24,969 bases of DNA from a virus: positions 1 through 24,969 of IMG/VR virus record IMGVR_UViG_3300032093_000783. One strand, given 5' to 3'. A program made the translations under genes and the position numbers. Shown in pieces: positions 7,582-14,570 of this stretch (position 1 is the stretch's first letter; the number at the start of each line of letters is the position of its first letter). The notes below the pieces were generated by a model. That model did no database searches and was not told the DNA's origin. It saw nothing but the letters and a program-made list of their open reading frames with translations.

Positions 7582-8768
7582 TATCTTCCTTGCTCAGATG
7601 TCGGGGTAAGATATTTAGTAATTAAATCATTATCTGAAGTTGATATACCAGCAGCTGGTTTAGCTTTTAAATCAATTCTACCGCTAGATTTAACTGTTGG
7701 TTTAAATCCAAATTGATCTGAGGTACGATTGATAGATCTTTCAAGTTTAGCTTTAGTATCATTAATCCAAGTAGCTAAAGCATCTGGATCGCTATATCCG
7801 GGGAAGTTCTTCATAGCTGCTCTCATGTCAGCATCAGAAGCAGATCCGGGAGGAAGACTTTCAATTTGTTGCATTAATTGAGATAAGGCAATCTTAGACT
7901 GTGCTGTTAAAGTCTTTTTAGTAGCTAAGCTCTTAACTTCGTTAGACTTAGTAGTCCAATCAACAAAAGATTCTGAATTTTTAACATCTTGTGGAGTAAT
8001 TTGATTTAAAGTATCCAATAAATCTTGAGCGCCTTTAAACTCTTGGCGAATTGGTTTCATCTCAGCCGGACCGTAAATTGTTCCATTAATGTCACGATAG
8101 GCTCCTCCTTTACCGACAGCACCGGCGGTTCCTATAGCACCGGCTTCTGCTTGAGCAGCTGCTAATTTAGCATTACGATCCATAGAAGCCTGAATCACAC
8201 GAGCTTGTTGATCTGGGGAGCCAAATTGACGGAATACAGCTAAATATTGAGCTTCTGTTGCGTTTGGAGGTAAGGCTGCTAATGCTTCTCTTAATTTATC
8301 TTCACGCTCAACTGTCTGCTGTGATCTAGCAATATCTGTTTGTGTTTTTTGAATGTCTGTACGAGTTTTTTGAAGATTTAATACGTCTTTTTCTCGTTGG
8401 TCTGCAATTGCAGCAGCAGCGGTAGAAAACTCTCCGTATCCTTTAGCTGCTAATGCTCTAGAATATTGACGAATTCCTTCTGGATTTGTTAAATCAAACT
8501 GAGTCCGCATCTGTGAAACATCTCTGAGCTTAACTAACTCTGGATCTTCAACACCCAACATACCCGCAATTGCGCCAACACCTCTGCCAATTAATTGCCC
8601 TTCTTGAGCAGCTTGTTGATAAAAAGGAGCTAATGACGGGGACATCATAGTTCCCGGAGCAGAAGATTGACGAGCAACCGCTAGTGTATCAAGATAGTCT
8701 CTACGATTACGCTCAGATAAATACGATTCTGGCGAAGTACCAAATAAACTGTTTACGATTTCAGCCAT
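7581..8768 (-). CDS. Putative internal virion protein
   Basis: A 395-aa protein, mostly helical and rich in Ala, Gln, Ser and Lys. It has a short hydrophobic patch, GRGVGAIAGMLGVED (about 62-76), and a heptad-like central region (about 130-165, repeated KTRTDIQKTQTDIARSQQ) typical of a coiled coil. No enzymatic motif is visible. It is the middle of three consecutive genes encoding Ala/Gly-rich proteins between nozzle and lysis genes, the place where short-tailed phages usually encode three ejection proteins. A structural/ejection role is inferred from this position and composition rather than from a recognised domain. Confidence 0.6.
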   Translation of the reverse strand: MAEIVNSLFGTSPESYLSERNRRDYLDTLAVARQSSAPGTMMSPSLAPFYQQAAQEGQLIGRGVGAIAGMLGVEDPELVKLRDVSQMRTQFDLTNPEGIRQYSRALAAKGYGEFSTAAAAIADQREKDVLNLQKTRTDIQKTQTDIARSQQTVEREDKLREALAALPPNATEAQYLAVFRQFGSPDQQARVIQASMDRNAKLAAAQAEAGAIGTAGAVGKGGAYRDINGTIYGPAEMKPIRQEFKGAQDLLDTLNQITPQDVKNSESFVDWTTKSNEVKSLATKKTLTAQSKIALSQLMQQIESLPPGSASDADMRAAMKNFPGYSDPDALATWINDTKAKLERSINRTSDQFGFKPTVKSSGRIDLKAKPAAGISTSDNDLITKYLTPTSEQGR

Positions 8769-8786
8769 GATTATTCCTGTATATAA

Positions 8787-9869
8787 TTAAGGTGCGGATC
8801 CATAGTAGCCGCCTGAATAACTACCAAATCCAGCGTCTGTCGGGGCGTAAGGAACTGAACTATAACCGCCACCAAACCCACCGCCGATACCGCCTCCGGG
8901 GAACAATCCTCCAAACCATTCGCCTACTTTAGGATTCTGGAATATTGTACCAAGAGTTTGATTCAATGCAGTATTTCTTGCAGCAGTGATACCAGCACCA
9001 GCAACATTACCAGCTAAGCCTGTCTGAGCAGCAGCTAAGCCACCTTCAGCTAGTAATCGACCAGCATTAGCACCAGCCGCAGCAGAACGACCACCAAGCT
9101 GAGCCCCAATGTCTAATGGTGCTTGAGCAAGTTCTTCTAATGCAGCGACTTGGCTGTAAGGAGTAGATACTGGAGAATATGCTGTTGAGAGTAAACCTTG
9201 ACCAAACTTAATCTGCTCTCTAGCAGCTTGTTCAGCTTCAATACCAAGTTGCAGGTCACGAGTAGCAATTGCATTGTAATATGCCTGTAGTTCAGGATTA
9301 GAAGCAGCTAAACCACCGCCTTGACCGACTGCTAAACCACCACGACCAGTAGTAAGCAAGTTAGAACGAATACGTCCTAATGCCTGTTCTTCACCGGGAG
9401 CCAATAAGGCTCTTTGTTGATAATAATATCTACTCTGTGCTTCTTGTGGTGTTTCAGATATATATCCACGACCTAACGATAGTAGACGCTCTGTGTCGGC
9501 TCTACCGGCTAAAGCATTTTGAGAATAGAAGTTTTGAAGTGTTAATAACTCTTGAGAAGGAGTATATCCGGCACTGGTTAAGTATCCTTGGTCGTTAAAA
9601 CCAAATCGAGATTTACCAAAACGAGAACTAATACCAACAGGTCTAAATTTTGCAGCTTCAGCAGCCTGTGCTGCGGCAGCGGCTTGTTGTGCAGCAGCAT
9701 CACTGTAGTAGCCCTGTACTTGTCCGCCACCGCCACCGCCTCCGCCTCCTAAAGCACCACCTAGTCCACTACCAATAGAGTAACCAGCAGCGGCTCCAGC
9801 AGGACCTCCAAAAACCCCGCCAATGATTCCACCACCAATACCTCCAACTACTGACGCAGCTTTACCCAT
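8787..9869 (-). CDS. Gly/Ala-rich internal virion protein
   Basis: A 360-aa protein. The N-terminus (about 1-50) is a glycine-zipper-like membrane-prone segment (VGGIGGGIIGGVFGGPAGAA) ending in eight consecutive glycines, followed by an Ala/Gln-rich helix (about 58-74). The middle is helical with aromatic residues, and the C-terminus is again glycine-rich (FPGGGIGGGFGGGYSS) ending in Tyr/Gly/Ser repeats. Such Gly-rich termini are typical of small ejection proteins in short-tailed phages, comparable in position and composition to T7 gp14 or P22 gp7, though homology cannot be shown here. It shares one base with the upstream gene at 9869. Confidence 0.62.
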   Translation of the reverse strand: MGKAASVVGGIGGGIIGGVFGGPAGAAAGYSIGSGLGGALGGGGGGGGGQVQGYYSDAAAQQAAAAAQAAEAAKFRPVGISSRFGKSRFGFNDQGYLTSAGYTPSQELLTLQNFYSQNALAGRADTERLLSLGRGYISETPQEAQSRYYYQQRALLAPGEEQALGRIRSNLLTTGRGGLAVGQGGGLAASNPELQAYYNAIATRDLQLGIEAEQAAREQIKFGQGLLSTAYSPVSTPYSQVAALEELAQAPLDIGAQLGGRSAAAGANAGRLLAEGGLAAAQTGLAGNVAGAGITAARNTALNQTLGTIFQNPKVGEWFGGLFPGGGIGGGFGGGYSSVPYAPTDAGFGSYSGGYYGSAP

Positions 9870-10120
9870 TATAAACCTCTGCTATAAATATGATACATTT
9901 GACCGTCTCCACCTAAAAAGGGTTTTTCAAATTTAAACCCTATAGACCTTCCAAACTTTGCTAACTTATTATTTCTTATTTCAACAAACGCAAGCAATTT
10001 AGTATTGTTTAATTTCTGTAAGGTATTTAAATCGATTAAATATTGTTTCTTAATCTTTGTTGTCCACTTATTAATATCTGTATGAAACCATAAAAACCCT
10101 TGATAGAGTTCTAAGTACAT
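9869..10120 (-). CDS. Small GNAT-like phage protein
   Basis: An 83-aa protein starting MYLELYQGFLWFHTDINKW and ending FKFEKPFLGGDGQMYHIYSR-GL. The pattern 'KLAKFGRSIGFKFEKPFL..DGQ..HIY' resembles the C-terminal half of GNAT-fold proteins that phages encode next to virion genes; T7 gp13 is a known internal virion protein with a GNAT-like relation. No complete acetyl-CoA loop is visible, so enzymatic activity is doubtful. The frame can be extended to 10252, but that would overlap the fibre-stub gene by 101 bp and give an unrelated N-terminus. I chose ATG 10120, which has AGAGA 10 nt upstream and begins shortly after the upstream gene stops at 10152. Confidence 0.6.
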   Translation of the reverse strand: MYLELYQGFLWFHTDINKWTTKIKKQYLIDLNTLQKLNNTKLLAFVEIRNNKLAKFGRSIGFKFEKPFLGGDGQMYHIYSRGL

Positions 10121-10151
10121 TACATAGTTATCTCTTATAACTACCGGTACT

Positions 10152-10352
10152 TTAGTAGGTTCCACCGTCAATGGTTCCGCCTGACATTGTTCCAGTAAAG
10201 CTAGGATTATTTGTATCAATCTTGGTTTGGACTGCCGTAGCAATATTATCAAACTCTGTGTTGATTTCAGTACCTTTAACTAACTTAGCTGGATTACCGG
10301 TGAATAATGTATCCTTAACTGCAAAGTTTGTTGTTTTTGTATAATTAGACAT
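10152..10352 (-). CDS. Short fibre-stub protein (tail fibre N-terminal type)
   Basis: A 66-aa protein, MSNYTKTTNFAVKDTLFTGN then PAKLVKGTEINTEFDNIATA, which matches the N-terminal virion-attachment segment of many phage tail fibres ('KTTNFAxKD..xGNxAKxVKGTEINTEFNNIATA'). Unlike a normal fibre it stops after one short collagen-like or triplet segment and ends SGGTIDGGTY. The long fibre-trunk gene at 16199-17734 ends in the same ten residues. It may be a minor virion adaptor or a fibre gene reduced to its attachment domain. It shares one base with the nozzle stop codon. Confidence 0.7.
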   Translation of the reverse strand: MSNYTKTTNFAVKDTLFTGNPAKLVKGTEINTEFDNIATAVQTKIDTNNPSFTGTMSGGTIDGGTY

Positions 10353-12196
10353 TATCTAATCCTTCCTTGTTTTACATAACAATCCATCTTCTGAACTGAG
10401 ATTTCTGAACCCACAATCATAGCTTCAATACCAAGTTGAAGTACTCTTCCTGTACCGCCTACTTGAGTACGGGTATTGTCAAATACAACACCAGCGGTAT
10501 ACTCAGCAATTCCATACTCAGCAATTCCGTATTCTGCTAAAGATGGGTTTGCTAAAGTATATACTTGACTTTGATACGATTCACTATAATCAAAAGCCCA
10601 CTTTAGTGATACACTAACGCCACGACCACCAATGAATGTAATACCAATACTTTTTAGTATCTTTTCTACCGTTGGTTGATTAAAGTCAAACCAATTAGTA
10701 TAATAACTCATGCGATAAGAAGCACTATTATCGGTATAGCCTGTGTAGTTACCAATATAGCCATCTTTACCTAGATACAACAAACGACCAACTGTCGGAA
10801 AGAATGCAGTAATCTTGGTGTACCATGTTGTTGTTCTTGACGCACCATTCTCTAACACACCACGAGCATCAAAGCAATATACGATATTCGATGTTGGGAA
10901 AGAGATCGCATAGAATGCGTCTTTTTCGTAATAGACACTCTTTACTTGCTTTGCTGTCTCAGCGTCAATATACTGCATCAAATCATCACGAACATTAGCA
11001 CTGATGTCCCTAATCGGTGAGGATTTCTCCTGAATCGTACGCAATAACGACCGTACACCACCGTTAGACAGGAATACTAAGTCTGTTCCTGCAAGTGCTA
11101 CGGAATCTCGTGCAATGCAACCAATTCCTTTAATTAAATCCTGCAATGCAATATTTGTAATATCATCTGCATTGTTATACAAGACAATGTGATGTTTACA
11201 GAATATTACTAAATAACCGTTGTGTGCTGCTAGTGATACAATCGGATCTCCATCTGGTACAATATCAGCAATGTTTAACGAACCTGCTGAACCGCCTGTT
11301 AATGCTCCACCGTTGTTCAGATCGCTAAAGTATATTGTCTGTCTATCGTTGACAATATCAGCATACCAAAGACGACCGTAAGCTGCTAGAGCAATGTTGG
11401 GGGTAAATGTGTCCGTAGTATAGCCTGACGGTACACTTCCAACATCGCCTAATCGTTGCAACCCGTAGCTACCCTCATGAGTGTGCTGTCCGGGTGTATC
11501 AGCTAAAGTCAATACATCGTTTATTGTATAACCAGTACCGTCATTAGTCATTGTTAGTGTTAGTACGGCAGTTCCACTAACAGAAGCAACTGTAAAAGTA
11601 GCTCCAGAACCAGTACCACCTGTTACAGTAACGGTATCGCCTACAAACCAGTTAGAACCGCCAGTAGTTACTGTATGAGCGCTAATTTTACCGCCACCAG
11701 TTACGTTCGTAACCGTAATCGTTGCACCAGTACCGACTAAAGGTAATTTGTGATACACTAATACTGGATGTCCTGCTTGAGCTAAATAACCGTGAGCAGA
11801 AGCATTCTTGCCTGTACTATAAGGCTGCACACCAATACTCCAATGATCGTCTGTAATCGTATACGACAGATTGGCAGTATTTGTACTGTTTCTTACAGCT
11901 AATTGTGTTAATGTTGTGGTGCCGCTAAATAACTTATTATTACCTGCAGTTATGACAACATTACCATCTTCTTTAACAATCTCAACGATTGTACGAACAG
12001 AAGCAGTGCTTAAATCAGCACTGGTTGCATTTACAGGACTCCAGCCCTTTCTAGCACCAATACGACCAAACTTATCAATTACACAGTTTTCTGCGATGGT
12101 CGCATAACCTGATTCAAGGGTTACACTCGAATCCTGAGTGTTAACACCTTTGAACCCCGGCGCTACAATCGACGAGGTAACAATTTGTTCAGCCAT
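10352..12196 (-). CDS. Tail nozzle / stabilisation protein (T7 gp12- or P22 gp10-like beta-propeller)
   Basis: A 614-aa protein that should form the hexameric nozzle closing the short tail. The N-terminus, APGFKGVNTQDSSVTLESGY (12-31), and ENCVIDKFGRIGARKGW (36-52) are a widespread signature of podoviral nozzle/stabilisation proteins. The body has propeller-like beta repeats such as YGRLWYADIVNDRQTIYFSD. About residues 156-237 look like an inserted Gly/Thr-rich domain (FVGDTVTVTGGTGSGATFTV and GTGYTINDVLTLAD). Near the C-terminus a tandem peptide AEYGIAEYGIAEY (554-566) matches the 'W/Y-x-x-x-x' repeat region common in nozzle proteins. It lies right after the adaptor gene, with one shared base at 12196. 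Confidence 0.82.
   Translation of the reverse strand: MAEQIVTSSIVAPGFKGVNTQDSSVTLESGYATIAENCVIDKFGRIGARKGWSPVNATSADLSTASVRTIVEIVKEDGNVVITAGNNKLFSGTTTLTQLAVRNSTNTANLSYTITDDHWSIGVQPYSTGKNASAHGYLAQAGHPVLVYHKLPLVGTGATITVTNVTGGGKISAHTVTTGGSNWFVGDTVTVTGGTGSGATFTVASVSGTAVLTLTMTNDGTGYTINDVLTLADTPGQHTHEGSYGLQRLGDVGSVPSGYTTDTFTPNIALAAYGRLWYADIVNDRQTIYFSDLNNGGALTGGSAGSLNIADIVPDGDPIVSLAAHNGYLVIFCKHHIVLYNNADDITNIALQDLIKGIGCIARDSVALAGTDLVFLSNGGVRSLLRTIQEKSSPIRDISANVRDDLMQYIDAETAKQVKSVYYEKDAFYAISFPTSNIVYCFDARGVLENGASRTTTWYTKITAFFPTVGRLLYLGKDGYIGNYTGYTDNSASYRMSYYTNWFDFNQPTVEKILKSIGITFIGGRGVSVSLKWAFDYSESYQSQVYTLANPSLAEYGIAEYGIAEYTAGVVFDNTRTQVGGTGRVLQLGIEAMIVGSEISVQKMDCYVKQGRIR
10500..10541 (+). repeat. 15-bp tandem repeat, 2.8 copies, inside the nozzle gene
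   Basis: On the + strand TACTCAGCAATTCCA is followed by TACTCAGCAATTCCG and a diverged partial third copy, TATTCTGCTAAA. It encodes the AEYGI-AEYGI-AEY peptide repeat near the nozzle protein's C-terminus. The first two copies differ at one base, suggesting recent slippage or selection to keep the repeat. Confidence 0.85.
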
Positions 12197-12846
12197 TACT
12201 CATTAGTCCATTCAACTTCTTCGAGATAGTGATTGCGTTCAATTGCAATCGCATCTGCCAAAGAATTACGATACAGGCTGTATGCTTCAATAGAACTAAT
12301 ACCAGCATCTTCACCACGCTCCGCAATTGCCTTAGCATACGCTAATTGAGCAACAAGATGATCAGGTACTTTAATCACTGTGCTGTCTGAAGTCAAATCA
12401 GGCTGCGGTACAGTCATGTTAAATCGAATTGTAAATACTGAGTTAGGAACAGGGAATAAATCTACCTGTGTATCTCCGTTGCTGTCTACACCGTTAAAGT
12501 TGTAGTAGTAAGGCGAGTTCGTTCCTTGTGTCGTTAACAAGAACTGCTGGTTCATCCAATGCGTAGGAGCATACTGCAATGTATAGTTCGACGTATCATT
12601 TAACACATCAATTACACGGAACCGAGTCTTAGAACCCACTAAAGTATAGTTATAAGTTCCTGCAGTCGTTGTTACCGTTACTGTAGACCCCAAAGCATTC
12701 CAGTCATAGGCATCTTCTACTTCACGCTTAGCATCATTAACCATGATACCAATGAGTTTTGCATAGGTGCTATCGTTTACCGACGTGACTACAGGCTCAC
12801 GCAAGCGAGTCAGTACATTATTTACAACATCAACATAGGTAGCCAT
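12196..12846 (-). CDS. Head-tail adaptor (T7 gp11 / P22 gp4-like)
   Basis: A 216-aa protein starting MATYVDVVNNVLTRLREPVV, then YAKLIGIMVNDAKREVEDAY followed by DWNALGSTVTVTTTAGTYNY. This is the standard opening of podoviral adaptor / tail tubular protein A: an N-terminal helical bundle followed by a beta domain. The C-terminal helices (AQLAYAKAIAERGEDAGISS, then EAYSLYRNSLADAIAIE) fit the same family. It attaches under the portal and receives the nozzle. It lies immediately upstream of the nozzle gene with a one-base overlap, the conserved order. The start at ATG 12846 is preceded by AGGAT and AT-rich sequence. Confidence 0.8.
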   Translation of the reverse strand: MATYVDVVNNVLTRLREPVVTSVNDSTYAKLIGIMVNDAKREVEDAYDWNALGSTVTVTTTAGTYNYTLVGSKTRFRVIDVLNDTSNYTLQYAPTHWMNQQFLLTTQGTNSPYYYNFNGVDSNGDTQVDLFPVPNSVFTIRFNMTVPQPDLTSDSTVIKVPDHLVAQLAYAKAIAERGEDAGISSIEAYSLYRNSLADAIAIERNHYLEEVEWTNE

Positions 12847-12902
12847 TTAATCGTTATCCTATCACAGATTTAGGAAAAAAGCAAGTGTTTTTTATAAAAT
12901 TT

Positions 12903-13172
12903 TTACCACTTAACTTTATCCGCCCAATATGCTGCAGACATCTTGCCTTTAGCGATATTCGACGCATGACGAGCTTTAAAACTCTTTTGGCGTGCCTTTT
13001 CAGATGAGGTTTTAGGATTCGATCCTGCCCCTTTAACGCCTTGCTGACCGAAACGAATCAGCTTTTCTTGGTCTCCCGACTTAGCCAACACAGCGTGTGA
13101 CTTAGTAGGATGGTTTGGAGTTCTTTTAGGCTTGTTATAGCCAGAAAATGTCTCTTTACCCTTCTTAATCAT
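12903..13172 (-). CDS. Small basic phage protein of the 'RFGQQGV..SFKARH' type
   Basis: An 89-aa, strongly basic protein. Its core, SHAVLAKSGDQEKLIRFGQQ then GVKGAGSNPKTSSEKARQKSFKARHA, is a conserved pattern I recognise from many environmental phages (annotated as a domain of unknown function, possibly DUF6321; number from memory). The C-terminus ends MSAAYWADKVKW. It may bind nucleic acid or sit in the virion. It shares one base with the upstream small gene (TAATG) and is the last of four consecutive tiny Lys-rich genes just before the adaptor gene. Confidence 0.72.
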   Translation of the reverse strand: MIKKGKETFSGYNKPKRTPNHPTKSHAVLAKSGDQEKLIRFGQQGVKGAGSNPKTSSEKARQKSFKARHASNIAKGKMSAAYWADKVKW

Positions 13173-13327
13173 TATTTCTTCTTCTTAGCTGTTTTAGCAG
13201 CATCTTTAAAGTCTTTAGCCGACGGTGCGCCTTTAGTGCCGGGCTTACGCATCTTCTCGCCTGAACCAGCAGCGATACGACGACGCTTTGCTGCGATATT
13301 GGCGTACAAACCGGGTTTAGTAGCCAC
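13172..13327 (-). CDS. Tiny Lys/Arg-rich protein, 51 aa ('KPGLYANIAAKRRRI' type)
   Basis: Hand translation from GTG 13327 gives a 51-residue protein that begins (M)ATKPGLYANIAAKRRRIAAG, continues SGEKMRKPGTKGAPSAKDF and ends TAKKKK. Proteins of this pattern (KPGLYANI-x-AKR-x-RI-x-AGSGEKMRKPG-x-KGAP) are common in tailed phages; function unknown. It has more than fifteen Lys/Arg residues, suggesting contact with DNA or RNA. The GTG start overlaps the preceding gene's stop by 11 bp, and the family pattern begins exactly there, which decides the start. It is too short for ordinary ORF calling and easily missed. Confidence 0.7.
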   Translation of the reverse strand: MATKPGLYANIAAKRRRIAAGSGEKMRKPGTKGAPSAKDFKDAAKTAKKKK

Positions 13328-13451
13328 GCTTAGCGCCCATCTTCTTGGCTGGTTTAGAGGTCATTTTAGCGCCAGTTTTTTTAGCGTACTGTTTAGCCTC
13401 TTTTTTACCTTTAGCGGTGTATGGGAACTTCTTATCTTTTACCATTGGCAT
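13317..13451 (-). CDS. Tiny Lys-rich protein, 44 aa ('FPYTAKGKKEAKQYAKKTGAK' type)
   Basis: Hand translation gives 44 residues: MPMVKDKKFPYTAKGKKEAK, then QYAKKTGAKMTSKPAKKMG and AKRGY. Almost a third is lysine. Short phage proteins with 'M-x-x-x-KKFPYTAKGK..AK.YAKKTG' are recurrent and of unknown function. The start ATG 13451 follows AAGGGAAG at about 6 nt. The stop at 13317 is inside the next gene's start region. It has no hydrophobic segment. It is probably a nucleic-acid-binding or virion-packed peptide; this is inference from charge only. Confidence 0.68.
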   Translation of the reverse strand: MPMVKDKKFPYTAKGKKEAKQYAKKTGAKMTSKPAKKMGAKRGY

Positions 13452-13452
13452 A

Positions 13453-13611
13453 TTACTTCCCTTTCTTAGATTTACCAGCTTGACTTAAAGCGATTGCTAC
13501 TGCTTGCTTGCGAGAAGTTACTTTCTTTGGTGATTTTCCGATATTGAGTTCACCGGCTTTATACTCACGCATTACTTTACTAATCTTTTTTTCTGCTTTA
13601 GTCTTTTTCAC
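13453..13611 (-). CDS. Tiny basic protein, 52 aa, DUF6496-like
   Basis: Hand translation from GTG 13611 gives 52 residues. The core KVMREYKAGELNIGKSPKKV then TSRKQAVAIALSQAGKSKK fits the DUF6496-type pattern 'VM.EFK.G.L..G...K.V..RKQAIAIALS.A'. That pattern is shared by tiny bacterial and phage proteins of unknown function. AAGGT lies about 8 nt upstream of the GTG. The frame continues upstream without ATG, so GTG is the best start; it overlaps the upstream membrane-protein gene by 14 bp. An alternative is ATG 13572, which would start at MREYKAG. Confidence 0.66.
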   Translation of the reverse strand: MKKTKAEKKISKVMREYKAGELNIGKSPKKVTSRKQAVAIALSQAGKSKKGK

Positions 13612-13798
13612 TGTTTTTACCTTTCTTTTTACCTAACCAACCTTGGACAGTTTCTGTTTCATAAATCCGAAAGCCAGTCCAGATGATTGTGAATAATGCT
13701 GCAATGGCGGGTAGTATCTGAGCTAAAGTACCAAGAACGGTAGCAATTGATACCGCATCGCCGATTACTTTAACTCCCTCGTCAACGTGGTAAGCCAT
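13598..13798 (-). CDS. Small membrane protein, holin-like candidate
   Basis: A 66-aa protein, MAYHVDEGVKVIGDAVSIAT, then a long hydrophobic stretch at about 17-44 (VLGTLAQILPAIAALFTIIW) and a charged end, TVQGWLGKKKGKNSEKD. The hydrophobic stretch could form one long or two short membrane helices. Size, hydrophobicity and a positively charged tail resemble small phage holins, and similar proteins appear next to fibre genes in other environmental podoviruses. A second holin candidate (the 3TM type) lies with the endolysin at 4414-4830, so this one may be a pinholin, an antiholin or unrelated. Confidence 0.6.
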   Translation of the reverse strand: MAYHVDEGVKVIGDAVSIATVLGTLAQILPAIAALFTIIWTGFRIYETETVQGWLGKKKGKNSEKD

Positions 13799-13803
13799 GA
13801 TTT

Positions 13804-14403
13804 TTACTCGTAAAGAATATTAATAGAACCAGCATCAAATGTATCTGTACCGCCAACTGTAGTGATACGAACTTGAGTTAATGTGTCTGACAATGTTTTA
13901 GAACCACCTAAAGATGCCACATTGGCTGAAACAGTTGGTTGTTGTGCAACATCACCACTTATAATCCAAGTATTACCATCAATTTTGCATAACACTGCAT
14001 TTCCTGTTAAAGAAGAAGCTGCTGCTTGAGCCTGTGTTAACAGATAACCAGTTGATGAATTTGCAGATGAAGCACCGTTTTGCGCAGTTGATAAATAACC
14101 AGTTGTTTCAAAACCGCCAGCATCCCCAAGCTGTAACTGAACTAATGAAGTACTGTTAGTCGAAACACCACTTAACATTACAGTAATTCTTTTGACCCAC
14201 GATGGAATGCTTGTAAAATCAATTGCTGTACCGCTAGTTGATGCGGCTGCAGTTCCACTGGTTAAAACACCTACACCGGTTGGAGTTCCAGCAAAAGTCG
14301 GACTTGTAAAAGTACCATTACTTGCTGAAGGAGTAGTTAAAGTAGGTGTTGTTAAAGAAGCACTTGTTAGGTTAGGGCTATCGCCCGATATTGTAATAGC
14401 CAT
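13804..14403 (-). CDS. Short tail-fibre / receptor-binding protein, paralogue of 14571-15158
   Basis: A 199-aa Ser/Thr/Gly-rich protein. The N-terminal part (about 1-50) has degenerate 'LTTPTLTTPSASNGTFTSPT' triplet-like repeats. From about residue 50 it carries a beta-rich C-terminal domain: TAIDFTSIPSWVKRITVMLS, then GNTWIISGD, VRITTVGGTDTFDAG and a final SINILYE. The protein at 14571-15158 shares this C-terminal domain almost motif by motif, but the middle is diverged. The domain is frequent at fibre tips of environmental phages, so it probably contacts host receptors. It has a compact gene start (ATG 14403), 2 bases after the preceding stop codon. Confidence 0.72.
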   Translation of the reverse strand: MAITISGDSPNLTSASLTTPTLTTPSASNGTFTSPTFAGTPTGVGVLTSGTAAASTSGTAIDFTSIPSWVKRITVMLSGVSTNSTSLVQLQLGDAGGFETTGYLSTAQNGASSANSSTGYLLTQAQAAASSLTGNAVLCKIDGNTWIISGDVAQQPTVSANVASLGGSKTLSDTLTQVRITTVGGTDTFDAGSINILYE

Positions 14404-14405
14404 AA

Positions 14406-14567
14406 TTAAGCCTCTTGGGTGGGTTCTACTGGAGTTTCAGCAGGAGTTTCTACTACTTCAGCAGCTTGTGCGGCAATAGCGGCATCGTAAGCGGCTTGTT
14501 CTTCTGCTGTGTACTCTACTTGAGTTACTTCGCCTGTTTGTACATCTACAACGATTCTGTGTGTCAT
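14406..14567 (-). CDS. Small acidic protein, tail-fibre-assembly-like
   Basis: Hand translation gives 53 residues: MTHRIVVDVQTGEVTQVEYT, then AEEQAAYDAAIAAQAAEVVE and TPAETPVEPTQEA. The opening 'V-x-TGEV-x-x-x-x-x-T-x-EE-x-A..A' is typical of small proteins found after phage fibre genes and of the C-terminal part of tail-fibre assembly (chaperone) proteins. It is acidic, with an Ala-rich helix and a Pro/Glu tail. It lies between two paralogous fibre genes, suggesting a folding or attachment role for one of them. The stop at 14406 nearly touches the next gene's start (14403). Confidence 0.65.
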   Translation of the reverse strand: MTHRIVVDVQTGEVTQVEYTAEEQAAYDAAIAAQAAEVVETPAETPVEPTQEA

Positions 14568-14570
14568 ATA

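Noticed and set aside
10121-10252. N-terminal extension of the GNAT-like gene to 10252
   Set aside because: Would overlap the fibre-stub gene by 101 bp and adds residues unlike the family; ATG 10120 has a better ribosome binding site.
12860-12905. AT-rich inverted repeat AAGTG...CACTT followed by TTTTTT (- strand), terminator-like
   Set aside because: Only 5 bp of weak stem with an 18-base loop; not enough to call a terminator between adaptor and basic-protein genes.
14192-14479. Open + strand frame of 95 codons across the fibre genes
   Set aside because: It is a shadow of the opposite-strand fibre and 53-aa genes; low-complexity Val/Pro/Leu composition comes from the Thr/Gly-rich antisense codons.
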